Part shown: positions 56,230-64,000 of the stretch, in pieces
How positions within the stretch are numbered: the first letter of the stretch is position 1
Layout: every line of letters begins with the position of its first letter
Source of the DNA: Nitrospina sp.
GTDB lineage: Bacteria > Nitrospinota > Nitrospinia > Nitrospinales > JACRGP01
Direction of reading: 5' to 3'
NCBI GenBank assembly: GCA_024648695.1
Contig: JACAVV010000018.1
Location: forward strand, 1 to 64,000
DNA: 64,000 bases
Notes under the pieces: model-generated
The model's input: only the letters and a program-made list of their open reading frames with translations
Databases searched by the model: none
What the model was told of the DNA's origin: nothing
Made by a program: the position numbers and the translations under genes

Positions 56230-56258
56230 GTTATTGAACCTGTTGAAAATTCAATAAC
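56230..56258 (-). terminator. weak hairpin after the GT2 gene
   Basis: GTTATTGAA/TTCAATAAC 9-bp stem, 11-nt loop, starting at the gene's stop codon. AT-rich stem and no U-run beyond ATTTATT; low-confidence operon end. Confidence 0.35.
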
Positions 56259-57227
56259 TTATTGGCTGGAACAGATTTTCGGGTTGATTTTGGTCAAAGT
56301 TTCTTTGTCGCCATACAAACAAAAGCGTTTCTCCATTTTTCGACCCTTTAGGGCCTGAGGCAATCTTTCAAAGGCCATTGCGATTGCGATCCAAAACCTT
56401 GTTTTGAAGCGAAACAGGTCTCGAATCAAAAACAGAGGAATGTATATTAAAAATTCCCGGGTCATGTTTTTATCAAGAATATTTTTCCAAACAAACAGGT
56501 AGTTATTGCGGGCAGAAGTGAGCCCGATTTGTTTTTTCTTTTTTTGTCGTGTGATGGTTTGCTGGACTTTGTGATAAGCAATGGATTCAGGTTCATACTC
56601 TATCTTCCACCCTCGTTTCAAAGCACGATAAGACAGGTCGATTTCTTCATAATAAAGTGGATGGTACATGTTGTCGAATCCACCCAGTTCAAGATAACGT
56701 TTGCGGTCCACCAAGAATGCGCCACCGCATGCAAACAGGGTCTGGCTGTCATCGTTGGGCTCCTTTTCGTAAAGGTAAAAGTGGCCCCTTCTGAAATAGC
56801 CACCTCGGTTGCCATAGAGAAAAGTGGTCTTGTCAAAACCAAAAAACTTACCGCTTATTGAAAAGAGGTTTTGGTCCGTTTCAGGGTTTTGAATGGGGTC
56901 GAAATGTTTGGCCAGGTGGAAAAGCGCTTTTTCTTCCAGCTTGATATCATTATTCATTGGCATGACCAATGGAGAATCAGCCATTCTCACAGCATAATTG
57001 TTCGCCTCCTGAAACCCCAGATTGTGAGGTGTTTTTTCGCGGCGCACCCAGGGAAACTCTTTTTCCAAAACAGAAAGACTGTTATCGCAACTGCAATCGT
57101 CGATGACCATCACTTCATAAGTGTGGGCGGAATCGAATCGCACTGCCTTTTGAATCGTTGGAAGGCATTCTTTCAGGAGCGCTTCTCCATTCCAGTTGGT
57201 GATGATCAAAGTGATGTCCGTAGCCAT
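56259..57227 (-). CDS. GT2-family glycosyltransferase
   Basis: 322 aa GT-A glycosyltransferase: N-terminal LIITNWNGEALLKECLPTI, VIDDCSCDNS, DXD-equivalent MNNDIKL and the acceptor region GGAFLVDRKRYLELGGFD...YEEIDLSYRALKRGW. A C-terminal amphipathic/hydrophobic segment (about 260-285) may anchor it to the membrane. It follows the GT28-like gene by 23 bp. Likely polysaccharide or glycolipid synthesis; substrates unknown. Confidence 0.9.
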   Translation of the reverse strand: MATDITLIITNWNGEALLKECLPTIQKAVRFDSAHTYEVMVIDDCSCDNSLSVLEKEFPWVRREKTPHNLGFQEANNYAVRMADSPLVMPMNNDIKLEEKALFHLAKHFDPIQNPETDQNLFSISGKFFGFDKTTFLYGNRGGYFRRGHFYLYEKEPNDDSQTLFACGGAFLVDRKRYLELGGFDNMYHPLYYEEIDLSYRALKRGWKIEYEPESIAYHKVQQTITRQKKKKQIGLTSARNNYLFVWKNILDKNMTREFLIYIPLFLIRDLFRFKTRFWIAIAMAFERLPQALKGRKMEKRFCLYGDKETLTKINPKICSSQ

Positions 57228-57250
57228 ACAGCCTTTTGATTGCGAATTCC

Positions 57251-58339
57251 TTAGGATACTGAATGAGCGGATTTGAGCTGACGGTCTATGAGTTCACGCA
57301 CAGTTTTCTCACCATTCAGGGGTACTTTTCCTTTAACGGAAAGTTGTTCGGCTTTCTTGAGAGCCGCGGACCAGTCACAGGCCATGAAGGTTTCGAGACC
57401 GAATACAATTCCGATCTGGTGGGCATTCAGGTAGTCTTTCATAACATCGATTTCAGCGAAACCGAATCGATCGCAGGAGATGACAGGTTTATAATGGGAA
57501 AAGGCGGTGGCGAGAGTGGAATATCCTGCCTTGGTGCAAACGATGTCTGAACTGGCAACCAGGTCCGGGTATTTGTAACGCGCATCCAAAATGGAAAGGT
57601 TGTCAGGGAGGCTGGATAATTCCAGGGGGTCCCGCGTTAAAAAATGATAATCCTTAAATGCTTCCAATCGTTGCCAGTTTAATTGGGTTGCATCGAATTG
57701 GCCGAGATAAATGAACACCAGCTTTTTGTTTTTCAACCTCCCCTTAAAATCGTCTTCCAGTCGGTCACGAATGTTTTCTCCACGGATTGCGATGAACCCG
57801 ATTTCCCTGCTTTGCGCGGCCAGGGTACTTTTGAAATGGCACTGTGGCATGAGGTGCAAGTCAGCGTGCGGGTATTCCTCCTCCAGCGGTTTGATTAAAT
57901 CCAAACGTTTCAACTTTTCCAGTTGAGGGAAATAGATGTCGTGCCAGGTGAAATTACTGATCAATAACGAAGGAATTCTGGAAGCCCCGGCGACTTTGAA
58001 TGGAAAACTGGGTACGTCTGAAACTACAAGATCCGGTCGCACCTCATCGAGCCATGCTTGTTCTTCAACCAATCGTTGAGGGTGATATTTAAGAAACTGT
58101 TCCCACGCCCTTATAGTATTTTCCCAATCGATACGAACGAAATCTTTTTGCAGGCATCCGGCATCCACTTCCTGAGAAACAACACTGTAATTTCCCTCCA
58201 GATAAATTTGAAAAAATTCCGGAGGAATCCGCGTTTTTATAACAACCTGATACTTGGTCAGCAGGTTTTTTAAAATGGGAATAGATCGGCTGGCGTGACC
58301 GTACCCATGCGAACTGATGTAGTAAGCTATGCGTTTTAT
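57251..58339 (-). CDS. GT28/MurG-like glycosyltransferase with ATA start
   Basis: 362 aa. The conserved N-terminus KRIAYYISSHGYGHASRS (GT-B, first loop) is fully coded but no ATG, GTG or TTG precedes it. ATA 58339 gives MKRIAYYI..., the expected form; CTG 58357 is the other candidate. A GTG at 58168 would cut 57 conserved residues. The C-terminal half has the UDP-sugar region (VCTKAGYSTLATAFSHYKPV, about 255-275). Related domains occur in L-arabinokinase N-termini. It sits between a hypothetical gene (54 bp upstream) and the GT2 gene. Confidence 0.78.
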   Translation of the reverse strand: MKRIAYYISSHGYGHASRSIPILKNLLTKYQVVIKTRIPPEFFQIYLEGNYSVVSQEVDAGCLQKDFVRIDWENTIRAWEQFLKYHPQRLVEEQAWLDEVRPDLVVSDVPSFPFKVAGASRIPSLLISNFTWHDIYFPQLEKLKRLDLIKPLEEEYPHADLHLMPQCHFKSTLAAQSREIGFIAIRGENIRDRLEDDFKGRLKNKKLVFIYLGQFDATQLNWQRLEAFKDYHFLTRDPLELSSLPDNLSILDARYKYPDLVASSDIVCTKAGYSTLATAFSHYKPVISCDRFGFAEIDVMKDYLNAHQIGIVFGLETFMACDWSAALKKAEQLSVKGKVPLNGEKTVRELIDRQLKSAHSVS

Positions 58340-58392
58340 AAGGGCACCGGATGACAGGAAGTTGGGAAATGGTGGACCGTATTCGTTTCGAA

Positions 58393-59028
58393 CTACTTAA
58401 CCGGTTTGTAAGTAAAGGAACAGGATTTGCCCAGCTTGGCGAACTGGTTTTTCAGATCCAGTTTGACATAATCCTGTCGCGCATTAGCCGGGATTTGGTC
58501 ATACAGGCAGGCGGTGGCTATGAAGTCCTGTCGACCGAAGCGAATCAGAAATTCACTGAACCAGCATTTTTTCATTTTATAAGTCCATTCCTTTTCATCC
58601 GCCCTTTTATGATCCAGCATAAAGGTAGGCCAGCTATAAATGTCGTCCACTCGTGGTTGATGGTTTTCGACGAAGGCTTTAAACGAGTTGTCTGATGCTT
58701 TTTCCTCAGCAACCTGCTTTTCAATCTCCTCAGCTTTCCATTTTCTTAAAGCCTCGACGATAGGTTCCCGAGCTTTATCTACCTTGACATTCGCTTCATC
58801 TAAAATAATATGGGCATAATAAATAAACAGGCCGATGGTGGTCAGAAGCTGAATATCCGGTTCCAAAGTATCGCCTTCGTCGAAGTCCCACATCTGGCAA
58901 AAACGTTCGCTGATGAGATCTTTATTGATTTCCACTCCGGGAACGTCAAGATGGGCTAATATGGCATCGATACGTTCCTTAGCAATGGTTGAGGTTTGAG
59001 GGTCGTTGGTGTTCGCATTGTCTTCCAT
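58393..59028 (-). CDS. hypothetical protein, possibly ATC-hydrolase-like
   Basis: 211 aa, cytoplasmic, helical. The C-terminal part (KKCWFSEFLIRFGRQDFIAT, later CLYDQIPA) faintly recalls L-2-amino-thiazoline-4-carboxylate hydrolase-type proteins (Cys followed by an alpha-helical core), but this is a weak resemblance only. It heads the three-gene glycosyltransferase operon, divergent from thiO. ATG 59028. Confidence 0.65.
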   Translation of the reverse strand: MEDNANTNDPQTSTIAKERIDAILAHLDVPGVEINKDLISERFCQMWDFDEGDTLEPDIQLLTTIGLFIYYAHIILDEANVKVDKAREPIVEALRKWKAEEIEKQVAEEKASDNSFKAFVENHQPRVDDIYSWPTFMLDHKRADEKEWTYKMKKCWFSEFLIRFGRQDFIATACLYDQIPANARQDYVKLDLKNQFAKLGKSCSFTYKPVK

Positions 59029-59281
59029 AATGGTTCGGGTCTTTCCTGGGCAAATAGATTTTAGGTATTATATGTTGGACGGTTAAAGTACCGTAAACGA
59101 ATTCACTTTTATTTCCATTAAAAGTACCATATTCGCAAGTTCAATAGCAAGCTGGCAAAAGCCTTGGACCACGTGTTAAAAGTTGTTAATGGGGTTATAA
59201 TAAATGATTTTTTAGCCCCTGATCGGCACCAATTGGGAGGTTGGTCTTTGTTAAGGAAAATTATTTGTTGAAAGGGATTGC

Positions 59282-60388
59282 ATGCCCGTTTTTGATATTG
59301 TCATTATTGGAGCCGGAGTCATAGGTTACAGCATCGCCTTTCGGTTGAAGCAGACTCGACCGGAATTACGAATCGCTCTCCTTGGTGACAAGGTAAATTC
59401 TCACATGGCCAGTCGTGCCGCCGCAGGGATGTTGGCTCCTTATGGGGAATGCGAACAAGGTGATCGGTTTTTTCATTTTTGCCATGACTCTCTGAAACAG
59501 TATCCGCAGTTTGTAAAGGAATTGATGGAAGTGAGCGGGGTTCCCGTTTATATATCAATGGCAGGATCTATTCTGCCCTCCATTTCCTATTCTCATTGCT
59601 GGGATGAACGGTTGCAGTTTTTTCGAAGCGAGGGGATAAGTCATGAAATTTGGTCCAGGCAAACTCTGAATGAAAAGGTTCCATTACTATCCTCAAAAAT
59701 ATTTGAGGCTATCTGGGTTGCGGAAGGGCAGGTCAATAATAGGCAAATGCACGATGCACTGGTCGCCGCCACGGAAAAGCTGGGCGTTCATTTGATCCCG
59801 GACACGGTGACCGGATTCCAAAAGGATGAATCGCTTGTGAGGTCGGCTGTGACCGATTCGAAAGAGGTGATCGGAAAAAAATTCGTACTGGCCAGTGGTA
59901 GTTGGGCGGCGTCTTTGGCTCAGGGTCTGGGAGTGAATTTTCCAATGAAACCCGTCAAAGGGCAAATGTGTCGCCTGCAAATGTCATCAAAAGATCTTGC
60001 CTTTACCATTCATGGTATTTTGACTTACATCGCTCCCTGGGGAGAAGGTGAAGGGTTCGTGATTGGCTCAACGATGGAAGATAAAGGTTTTGATTCCAGC
60101 ATTGAAGAGGAAGTGATCCAGGGTTTGATTGACCGCGCGTCAGAAATTCTACCCTGCCTGAAGGATGCACCCGTGATGGAAACCTGGGTCGGGTTTCGCC
60201 CCGCCGCCGAGGACAAGATGCCTGTTATGGGAAAAAGCGGAACATTTGAAAATCTGTATTACTCAAGCGGACATTTCCGCAACGGTATTTTGCAAACACC
60301 CGCTCAGGCCGATTATATGTCCGCCTGCATTCTGGGCACTCTGGAAAACGAAATTCCGGAATTCGCTCCTTCGCGTTTTAACCTCTAA
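59282..60388 (+). CDS. thiO: glycine oxidase ThiO-like FAD enzyme
   Basis: 368 aa DAO-family flavoenzyme. N-terminal FAD-binding GAGVIGYSIAFRL, the ThiO-type ASRAAAGMLAPYGE, FVLASGSWAASLA and C-terminal GFRPAAEDKMPVMG and SGHFRNGILQTP. ThiO oxidises glycine to iminoglycine for the thiazole ring of thiamine in aerobes. No other thi gene is near; bioA follows after 9 bp. AAAGGG lies 6 nt before ATG 59282. Confidence 0.88.
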   Translation: MPVFDIVIIGAGVIGYSIAFRLKQTRPELRIALLGDKVNSHMASRAAAGMLAPYGECEQGDRFFHFCHDSLKQYPQFVKELMEVSGVPVYISMAGSILPSISYSHCWDERLQFFRSEGISHEIWSRQTLNEKVPLLSSKIFEAIWVAEGQVNNRQMHDALVAATEKLGVHLIPDTVTGFQKDESLVRSAVTDSKEVIGKKFVLASGSWAASLAQGLGVNFPMKPVKGQMCRLQMSSKDLAFTIHGILTYIAPWGEGEGFVIGSTMEDKGFDSSIEEEVIQGLIDRASEILPCLKDAPVMETWVGFRPAAEDKMPVMGKSGTFENLYYSSGHFRNGILQTPAQADYMSACILGTLENEIPEFAPSRFNL

Positions 60389-60397
60389 GGATCTTCC

Positions 60398-61753
60398 ATG
60401 CTGGATTCATCTCCCAACAACGATTTTAATCGCGATATTAATTACGTCTGGCATCCCTGCACTCAAATGAAGGATCATGAGGCTTATCCCCCCTTATGGA
60501 TTGAGAAGGCGAATGGACTATATTTGTATGACAAGGAAGGCAAATCCTATCTGGATGTGATCTCTTCCTGGTGGGTCAACCTTTTCGGGCACAACCATCC
60601 CCGGTTGAACAAGGCGCTCAATGAACAATTAAGTAAAATGGCACATGTGATGTTTGCCGGCATCACTCACACGCCCGCGGTCGACCTGGCGGAAAGTCTG
60701 GTTGGGCTGACCCCGGAAAACCTCACCCGTGTTTTTTTCTCGGATAACGGGTCGACTTCCATAGAAGTGGCCTTGAAGATGAGCCTGCAATACTGGAGTC
60801 AAACGGGACAACCTCAAAAGGCCCGTTTTGCTTATTTAAAAGGAGGGTACCACGGTGAAACCTTAGGCGCCTTGTCCGTATGCGGTATGGACTTGTTCAG
60901 AAAGCCTTTCGATTCTGTACTGATGAATAATATTGAAGTAGAAGGACCCGATTGTTTTAAGTGTCCATACGGACTAAAACCTGAATCCTGTTCGGCAGAA
61001 TGTTTTGAGGTCATGGAAAGGACATTGACTCAGAATGCCTCCTCACTGGCCGGAGTCATTGTCGAGCCATTGGTGCAGGGTGCGGCTGGAATGAAGATGT
61101 ACCCTCCCGTTTACCTGGAGAAACTTCTGGAAGCGTGCGAGGCGCAACAGGTTCATTCCATCTTTGATGAAGTGGCTGTGGGTTTTGGCAGAACCGGCAC
61201 ACTGTTTGTATGCGAAGGGTGTAATTTGAAACCCACCTTTTTATGTTTGTCCAAAGGTATCACCTCCGGCTACCTTCCACTGGCGGCTACCTTGGCCGAG
61301 GAGTCCGTTTATCAGGTTTTTCTAGGAGACTATGCGAGTTTTAAATTGTTTATTCACAGCCATAGTTATTCCGCCAATCCTCTGGCTTGTGCGGTGGCTA
61401 ACGAATCTTTAAAAATGCTTCAGGAAGAGGAATTTTTCAATAAGCTGAGTCCCAAAATTGATGCCTTTAAAGGAGGGGAAACCTTATTCACCGAACTTCC
61501 CTGGTGTGGAGAGTATCGCCAAACAGGGATGATCGCGGCTTGTGAACTGGTGCAGGACAAAGCAACTCTACAACCGTTTCCCCTGGAAAAGCGAGTGGGA
61601 TTTGCAATCTATCAGGAAGGCTTGAAAAGAGGATTGTTTTTAAGGCCATTGGGAAACGTTATTTATTTCCTGCCTCCCTTGATTATTAGTGAAAATGAAA
61701 TTCGCAGGCTTCTGGAAGAGGCAAGAGATTGCATTCGGGCCGTTCTGGCATAA
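60398..61753 (+). CDS. bioA: adenosylmethionine-8-amino-7-oxononanoate aminotransferase
   Basis: 451 aa class-III aminotransferase making DAPA in biotin synthesis with SAM as amino donor. HPCTQMKDH, SSWWVNLFGHNHP, MFAGITHTPA, YHGETLGALSV, DEVAVGFGRTG and the PLP lysine in LSKGITSGYLPL identify BioA over other class-III enzymes. It lies 9 bp after thiO. The other bio genes are not in the window. Confidence 0.95.
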   Translation: MLDSSPNNDFNRDINYVWHPCTQMKDHEAYPPLWIEKANGLYLYDKEGKSYLDVISSWWVNLFGHNHPRLNKALNEQLSKMAHVMFAGITHTPAVDLAESLVGLTPENLTRVFFSDNGSTSIEVALKMSLQYWSQTGQPQKARFAYLKGGYHGETLGALSVCGMDLFRKPFDSVLMNNIEVEGPDCFKCPYGLKPESCSAECFEVMERTLTQNASSLAGVIVEPLVQGAAGMKMYPPVYLEKLLEACEAQQVHSIFDEVAVGFGRTGTLFVCEGCNLKPTFLCLSKGITSGYLPLAATLAEESVYQVFLGDYASFKLFIHSHSYSANPLACAVANESLKMLQEEEFFNKLSPKIDAFKGGETLFTELPWCGEYRQTGMIAACELVQDKATLQPFPLEKRVGFAIYQEGLKRGLFLRPLGNVIYFLPPLIISENEIRRLLEEARDCIRAVLA

Positions 61754-61786
61754 AATCAAACCACTTAAACTCTGGAAAATAGACTC

Positions 61787-62155
61787 ATGTACGAAACCAC
61801 CATCACCACGCATTTCAGTGCCGCTCACCAACTTCGTGATTACCAAGGCAAATACGAAAACCTGCACGGCCATAACTGGACCGCAACTATTACGGTTTTC
61901 GCAAAAGAGGTTGATGAAATGGGTGTCGGAATGGACTTCATCCTTCTAAAGCAAAAAACCGATGCTATATTGTCCAAACTGGATTACCAGAACATCAATG
62001 AAGTGCCACCTTTTGACACATTGAATCCATCCGCCGAAAACATCGCACGTTGGGTATTTGATGAATTAAATAAAGAGATAAAAACCGGAGATATCTGGGT
62101 GCGACGTGTGGAAGTCCGCGAAACGGAACACTGCGGTGGCGCCTACTTCGAGTGA
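61787..62155 (+). CDS. PTPS-family enzyme with PTPS-III-type active site
   Basis: 122 aa, QueD/6-pyruvoyl-tetrahydropterin synthase family. Zinc histidines are in HFSAAH and LHGHNW. In QueD the catalytic Cys lies four residues before HGH (CxxxHGH); here it is Tyr, and the next residue is Glu (KYENLHGH). Loss of the Cys with that Glu is the signature described for PTPS-III, which replaces FolB in folate synthesis by making 6-hydroxymethyl-dihydropterin. So queuosine synthesis (QueD) is doubtful. It lies 33 bp downstream of bioA. Confidence 0.88.
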   Translation: MYETTITTHFSAAHQLRDYQGKYENLHGHNWTATITVFAKEVDEMGVGMDFILLKQKTDAILSKLDYQNINEVPPFDTLNPSAENIARWVFDELNKEIKTGDIWVRRVEVRETEHCGGAYFE

Positions 62156-62181
62156 GTTCAACGGTTGGATAGGGGAGGGTA

Positions 62182-62517
62182 TCAAACACAATACTTGGCG
62201 TGTAGTTTTTTCAACAGTCTATCGGTGGCATTGATGTTTTTCGTGTCGTTATTTTCCTTAAACATCTGGAAAGCCGATTGCGCCGCCTCCCAGGCTAACT
62301 CTCCTTCCTCGACTTTATCATGCATGAGAGCCAGATTAAAATAAGTAGCCCCTTTTTTTAGGAAACCCAGCGAGACTTTGAATTCTTCAATCGACTCCCG
62401 ATACTTACCGTCAATGCGTAAAGCCCAGGCCTTTTTAAAATGAGCCTCCGCTTGGATGGGGTCGGTGTCATTTCTTGCACCTGGGTGGTCTTTTTGATTT
62501 GAATCGATTTCGTTCAT
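62182..62517 (-). CDS. small TPR-like protein
   Basis: 111 aa from ATG 62517; a longer frame from 62694 overlaps the divergent gene and begins with non-coding-looking sequence, so I reject it. About two TPR-like helical repeats (HFKKAWALRIDGKYRESIEEF; TYFNLALMHDKVEEGELAWEAA). No signal peptide and no obvious SD. Convergent with the PTPS gene. Confidence 0.65.
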   Translation of the reverse strand: MNEIDSNQKDHPGARNDTDPIQAEAHFKKAWALRIDGKYRESIEEFKVSLGFLKKGATYFNLALMHDKVEEGELAWEAAQSAFQMFKENNDTKNINATDRLLKKLHAKYCV

Positions 62518-62674
62518 GACGCTTATTATAAGAAAAAACTTCCAAAACCAATGGAAAAAAATTACAATCATTAAAAAATGAGACAGTCCGGTAGTGTGAA
62601 ACCGGAGGACTACAATATTCATTATTCGTGTTAAATAACCTTTCCAGGCGAAGGCTTGGGTATGGGTGGTTCTA

Positions 62675-63043
62675 ATGGTTTGCCCCAAATGCACATCGCA
62701 AATGAAACTAATCCAGTTTCAGGGATATGAGGTTGACCGTTGTGCTAATTGCAAAGGATTGTGGTTCGATAAACTCGAATATGAAGAATTGAAAGTTGCA
62801 GAGAATCCCCAAATTCTCGATGTGGGCGATGCCAATGTGGGCAAACAGTTCAACAAGGTTGATAACATCCAATGCTCTCACTGCCAATGTGATTTAATAA
62901 AAATGGAACCCGATAACCAGCCCGGAATTTGTTACGACGGTTGCCCCGAATGCAACGGTGTGTTTTTCGACGCCGGTGAATTTAAAGATTTCCTCCGAAA
63001 AGATATAATTCTCTCCTTTAAAAACCTGCGCCCGCGGGATTAA
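62675..63043 (+). CDS. double zinc-ribbon (zf-TFIIB-like) protein
   Basis: 122 aa with two CxxC...CxxC modules: CPKC...CANC (about 3-26) and CSHC...CPEC (about 69-93), each followed by a GLWFD/GVFFD-type motif and an acidic LE/EF turn, the zf-TFIIB (PF13453) pattern in tandem. Nucleic-acid or protein binding likely. ATG 62675 preferred; GTG 62666 adds three residues. Confidence 0.8.
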   Translation: MVCPKCTSQMKLIQFQGYEVDRCANCKGLWFDKLEYEELKVAENPQILDVGDANVGKQFNKVDNIQCSHCQCDLIKMEPDNQPGICYDGCPECNGVFFDAGEFKDFLRKDIILSFKNLRPRD

Positions 63044-63363
63044 ATAGGTAATAAGTCTCCTTCAAAGTTTCATGTATTTTGCCCTTTCAGGCGAATAGCT
63101 TAATGCCCAACTGACATTAAATCTCGCCTCTAACAGCCTGTTTTAAAAATTAGTTTTATGTATAAAAATAAAGTATTTATTGAGATAAATTTTTGCAAAA
63201 TTCTTTAGAAAACCTAAAGAATGTAAAAATTAAGGGCTTAAGCCACTTTTAATATCTAATAAAAATTATGAAAATTAATAAAAATTAACTTGAAAAAATT
63301 AAATTAGTGTTTGATATTGTAATTAGGGATGAGAGAGATATTTTTTAACAGGGATTCGTAATC
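63044..63363. other. 320-bp AT-rich intergenic region
   Basis: No supported gene or terminator; extremely AT-rich between 63130 and 63350. It should contain the promoter of the 63364 gene, but no consensus hexamers stand out. Confidence 0.5.
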
Positions 63364-63864
63364 ATGGAAACAAGAAATAGGAAATTTAGGCTAATTCCTT
63401 TATTGCCTGAAATATTGATTATATTTACAGCGTTAAGCTTGGGGCCAACCGCTTTCGCAATGGACTTAAAAGGGACACCCTGGAGTGAAGAGGGATGTTC
63501 AAAGGGGATTGAGGGCAAATGGGAATTGAGAAGTCATTCTCCCAATGCATGGAAGGCCTTGCAAATTGGGAAGAATGCAATTCACGCAATGGAAGACAGG
63601 CAGGTATTGTATTCCTACTCACTTGAACATCCTTTAGATTCCCAAAGTGACGGGTATTTGGTTGCAACTTTGAAAACGGCAGATTCTGAATCGCGTACCC
63701 GTTATATAAAGGTGAGGCCTCATCTGGTGTATCCAGACTGGAGTCGTCGCGATTATGGGGGCAAGGAACCTCAATGCTTGATCAAGCTTTTTCGATTTGG
63801 ATCTTTAAAAGATTCCCTGCAAAACAAATACATCAACTGGGATATCTATCAGCGGTACCCCTGA
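63364..63864 (+). CDS. exported protein, unknown
   Basis: 166 aa with a signal peptide (ILIIFTALSLGPTAFA). The mature domain of about 130 aa is beta-rich and basic (GKWELRSHSPNAWKALQIG; VRPHLVYPDWSRRDYGG), with two cysteines that could form one disulfide. Family not recognised. ATG 63364; an AACAGGGATT element precedes it. Confidence 0.7.
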   Translation: METRNRKFRLIPLLPEILIIFTALSLGPTAFAMDLKGTPWSEEGCSKGIEGKWELRSHSPNAWKALQIGKNAIHAMEDRQVLYSYSLEHPLDSQSDGYLVATLKTADSESRTRYIKVRPHLVYPDWSRRDYGGKEPQCLIKLFRFGSLKDSLQNKYINWDIYQRYP

Positions 63865-63877
63865 TCAAAAACTTAGG

Positions 63878-63947
63878 GAATCCGGCGAAAAGCCTGGGGG
63901 CCTTCCAGTTCTATTGGGGCTTCAATTTAAACTGGATAGTCGGATTC
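63878..63947 (+). other. structured leader candidate before the last gene
   Basis: GAATCCG (63878-63884) pairs with CGGATTC (63941-63947) to close a region holding CCAGTT/AACTGG (63905-63910/63930-63935) and a short GGC-GAAAA-GCC hairpin. It lies between the 63864 stop and the SD of the gene at 63982. Could be a multibranch regulatory leader or a terminator; a T-rich CTCTTTCTCC follows. Confidence 0.35.
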
Positions 63948-63981
63948 TCTTTCTCCAATCTGGTTTCATATGGAGGGAACA

Positions 63982-64000
63982 ATGATGAGAGATTCAAAAA
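63982..64000 (+). CDS. 5' end of a gene leaving the window (partial)
   Basis: ATGATG at 63982 preceded by GGAGGG 4 nt upstream opens a frame MMRDSK to the end of the window. The start signal is good; product unknown. Confidence 0.5.

Noticed and set aside
57251-58168. GT28-like gene starting at GTG 58168
   Set aside because: It would drop the conserved HGYGHASR loop present upstream in frame.

Overview
The window comes from a Gram-negative bacterium. It carries a complete type II secretion (T2SS) operon, outer-membrane and LPS genes (kdsB, an LptF/G-type permease, a CpoB-like protein, a porin) and many proteins with Sec signal peptides. Base composition looks mid-40s GC by eye, with AT-rich intergenic stretches. 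The phylum cannot be fixed from the sequence alone. A marine deep-branching lineage such as Nitrospinota or a deltaproteobacterial-type group is compatible, but this is inference. I saw no tRNA, rRNA, CRISPR array, insertion sequence or prophage gene, so the window reads as ordinary chromosome.

Layout. 0.2-12.1 kb is one minus-strand T2SS operon in the order gspC-E-F-G-H-I-J-K-L-M-D, most genes overlapping or nearly so, behind a good sigma70-type promoter at 12171-12199. 12.5-19.3 kb (plus) holds a small unknown gene, a CpoB/YbgF-like lipoprotein, then a surface-polysaccharide run (GT4 glycosyltransferase, WbaP-type phosphosugar transferase, kdsB) ending in pyrG. 19.5-25.6 kb is mixed: a two-haem DUF3365 protein, a CBS-domain protein, an unknown membrane protein, LptF/G and lipA. 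26-29.4 kb encodes an HDOD protein followed by a GAF-PAS-GGDEF-EAL protein (c-di-GMP turnover). 29.6-40.6 kb has a pentapeptide-repeat protein and several exported proteins: a 1068-aa purple-acid-phosphatase-like enzyme, TPR and HEAT-like proteins, a lytic transglycosylase and a 1281-aa FG-GAP/Calx-beta protein. These are plausible T2SS or surface cargo. 40.9-49.9 kb is housekeeping: a pyruvate-decarboxylase-type TPP enzyme, comM, a secreted unknown, mazG, a TPR protein, hemW, era and map.

50-54.3 kb is an iron island: a bacterioferritin, fur, a small [2Fe-2S] thioredoxin-fold protein, a DUF2325 protein, a porin and an FMN-binding exported protein. Four Fur-box-like palindromes sit at the promoters of fur and of the next three transcription units. 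This is the strongest candidate for a little-described system. 54.3-64 kb holds a histidine kinase, a three-gene glycosyltransferase operon, thiO-bioA, a PTPS-family enzyme with a substituted active site, small zinc-ribbon and TPR proteins and a secreted unknown.

Several findings come from reading residues and starts directly. era and a GT28-like glycosyltransferase have no ATG/GTG/TTG start in front of their conserved N-termini. The bacterioferritin keeps its haem methionine but has lost two ferroxidase ligands. The QueD-like protein has the PTPS-III signature (Glu, no Cys). The secretin GspD carries an SH3-like domain and a lipobox.
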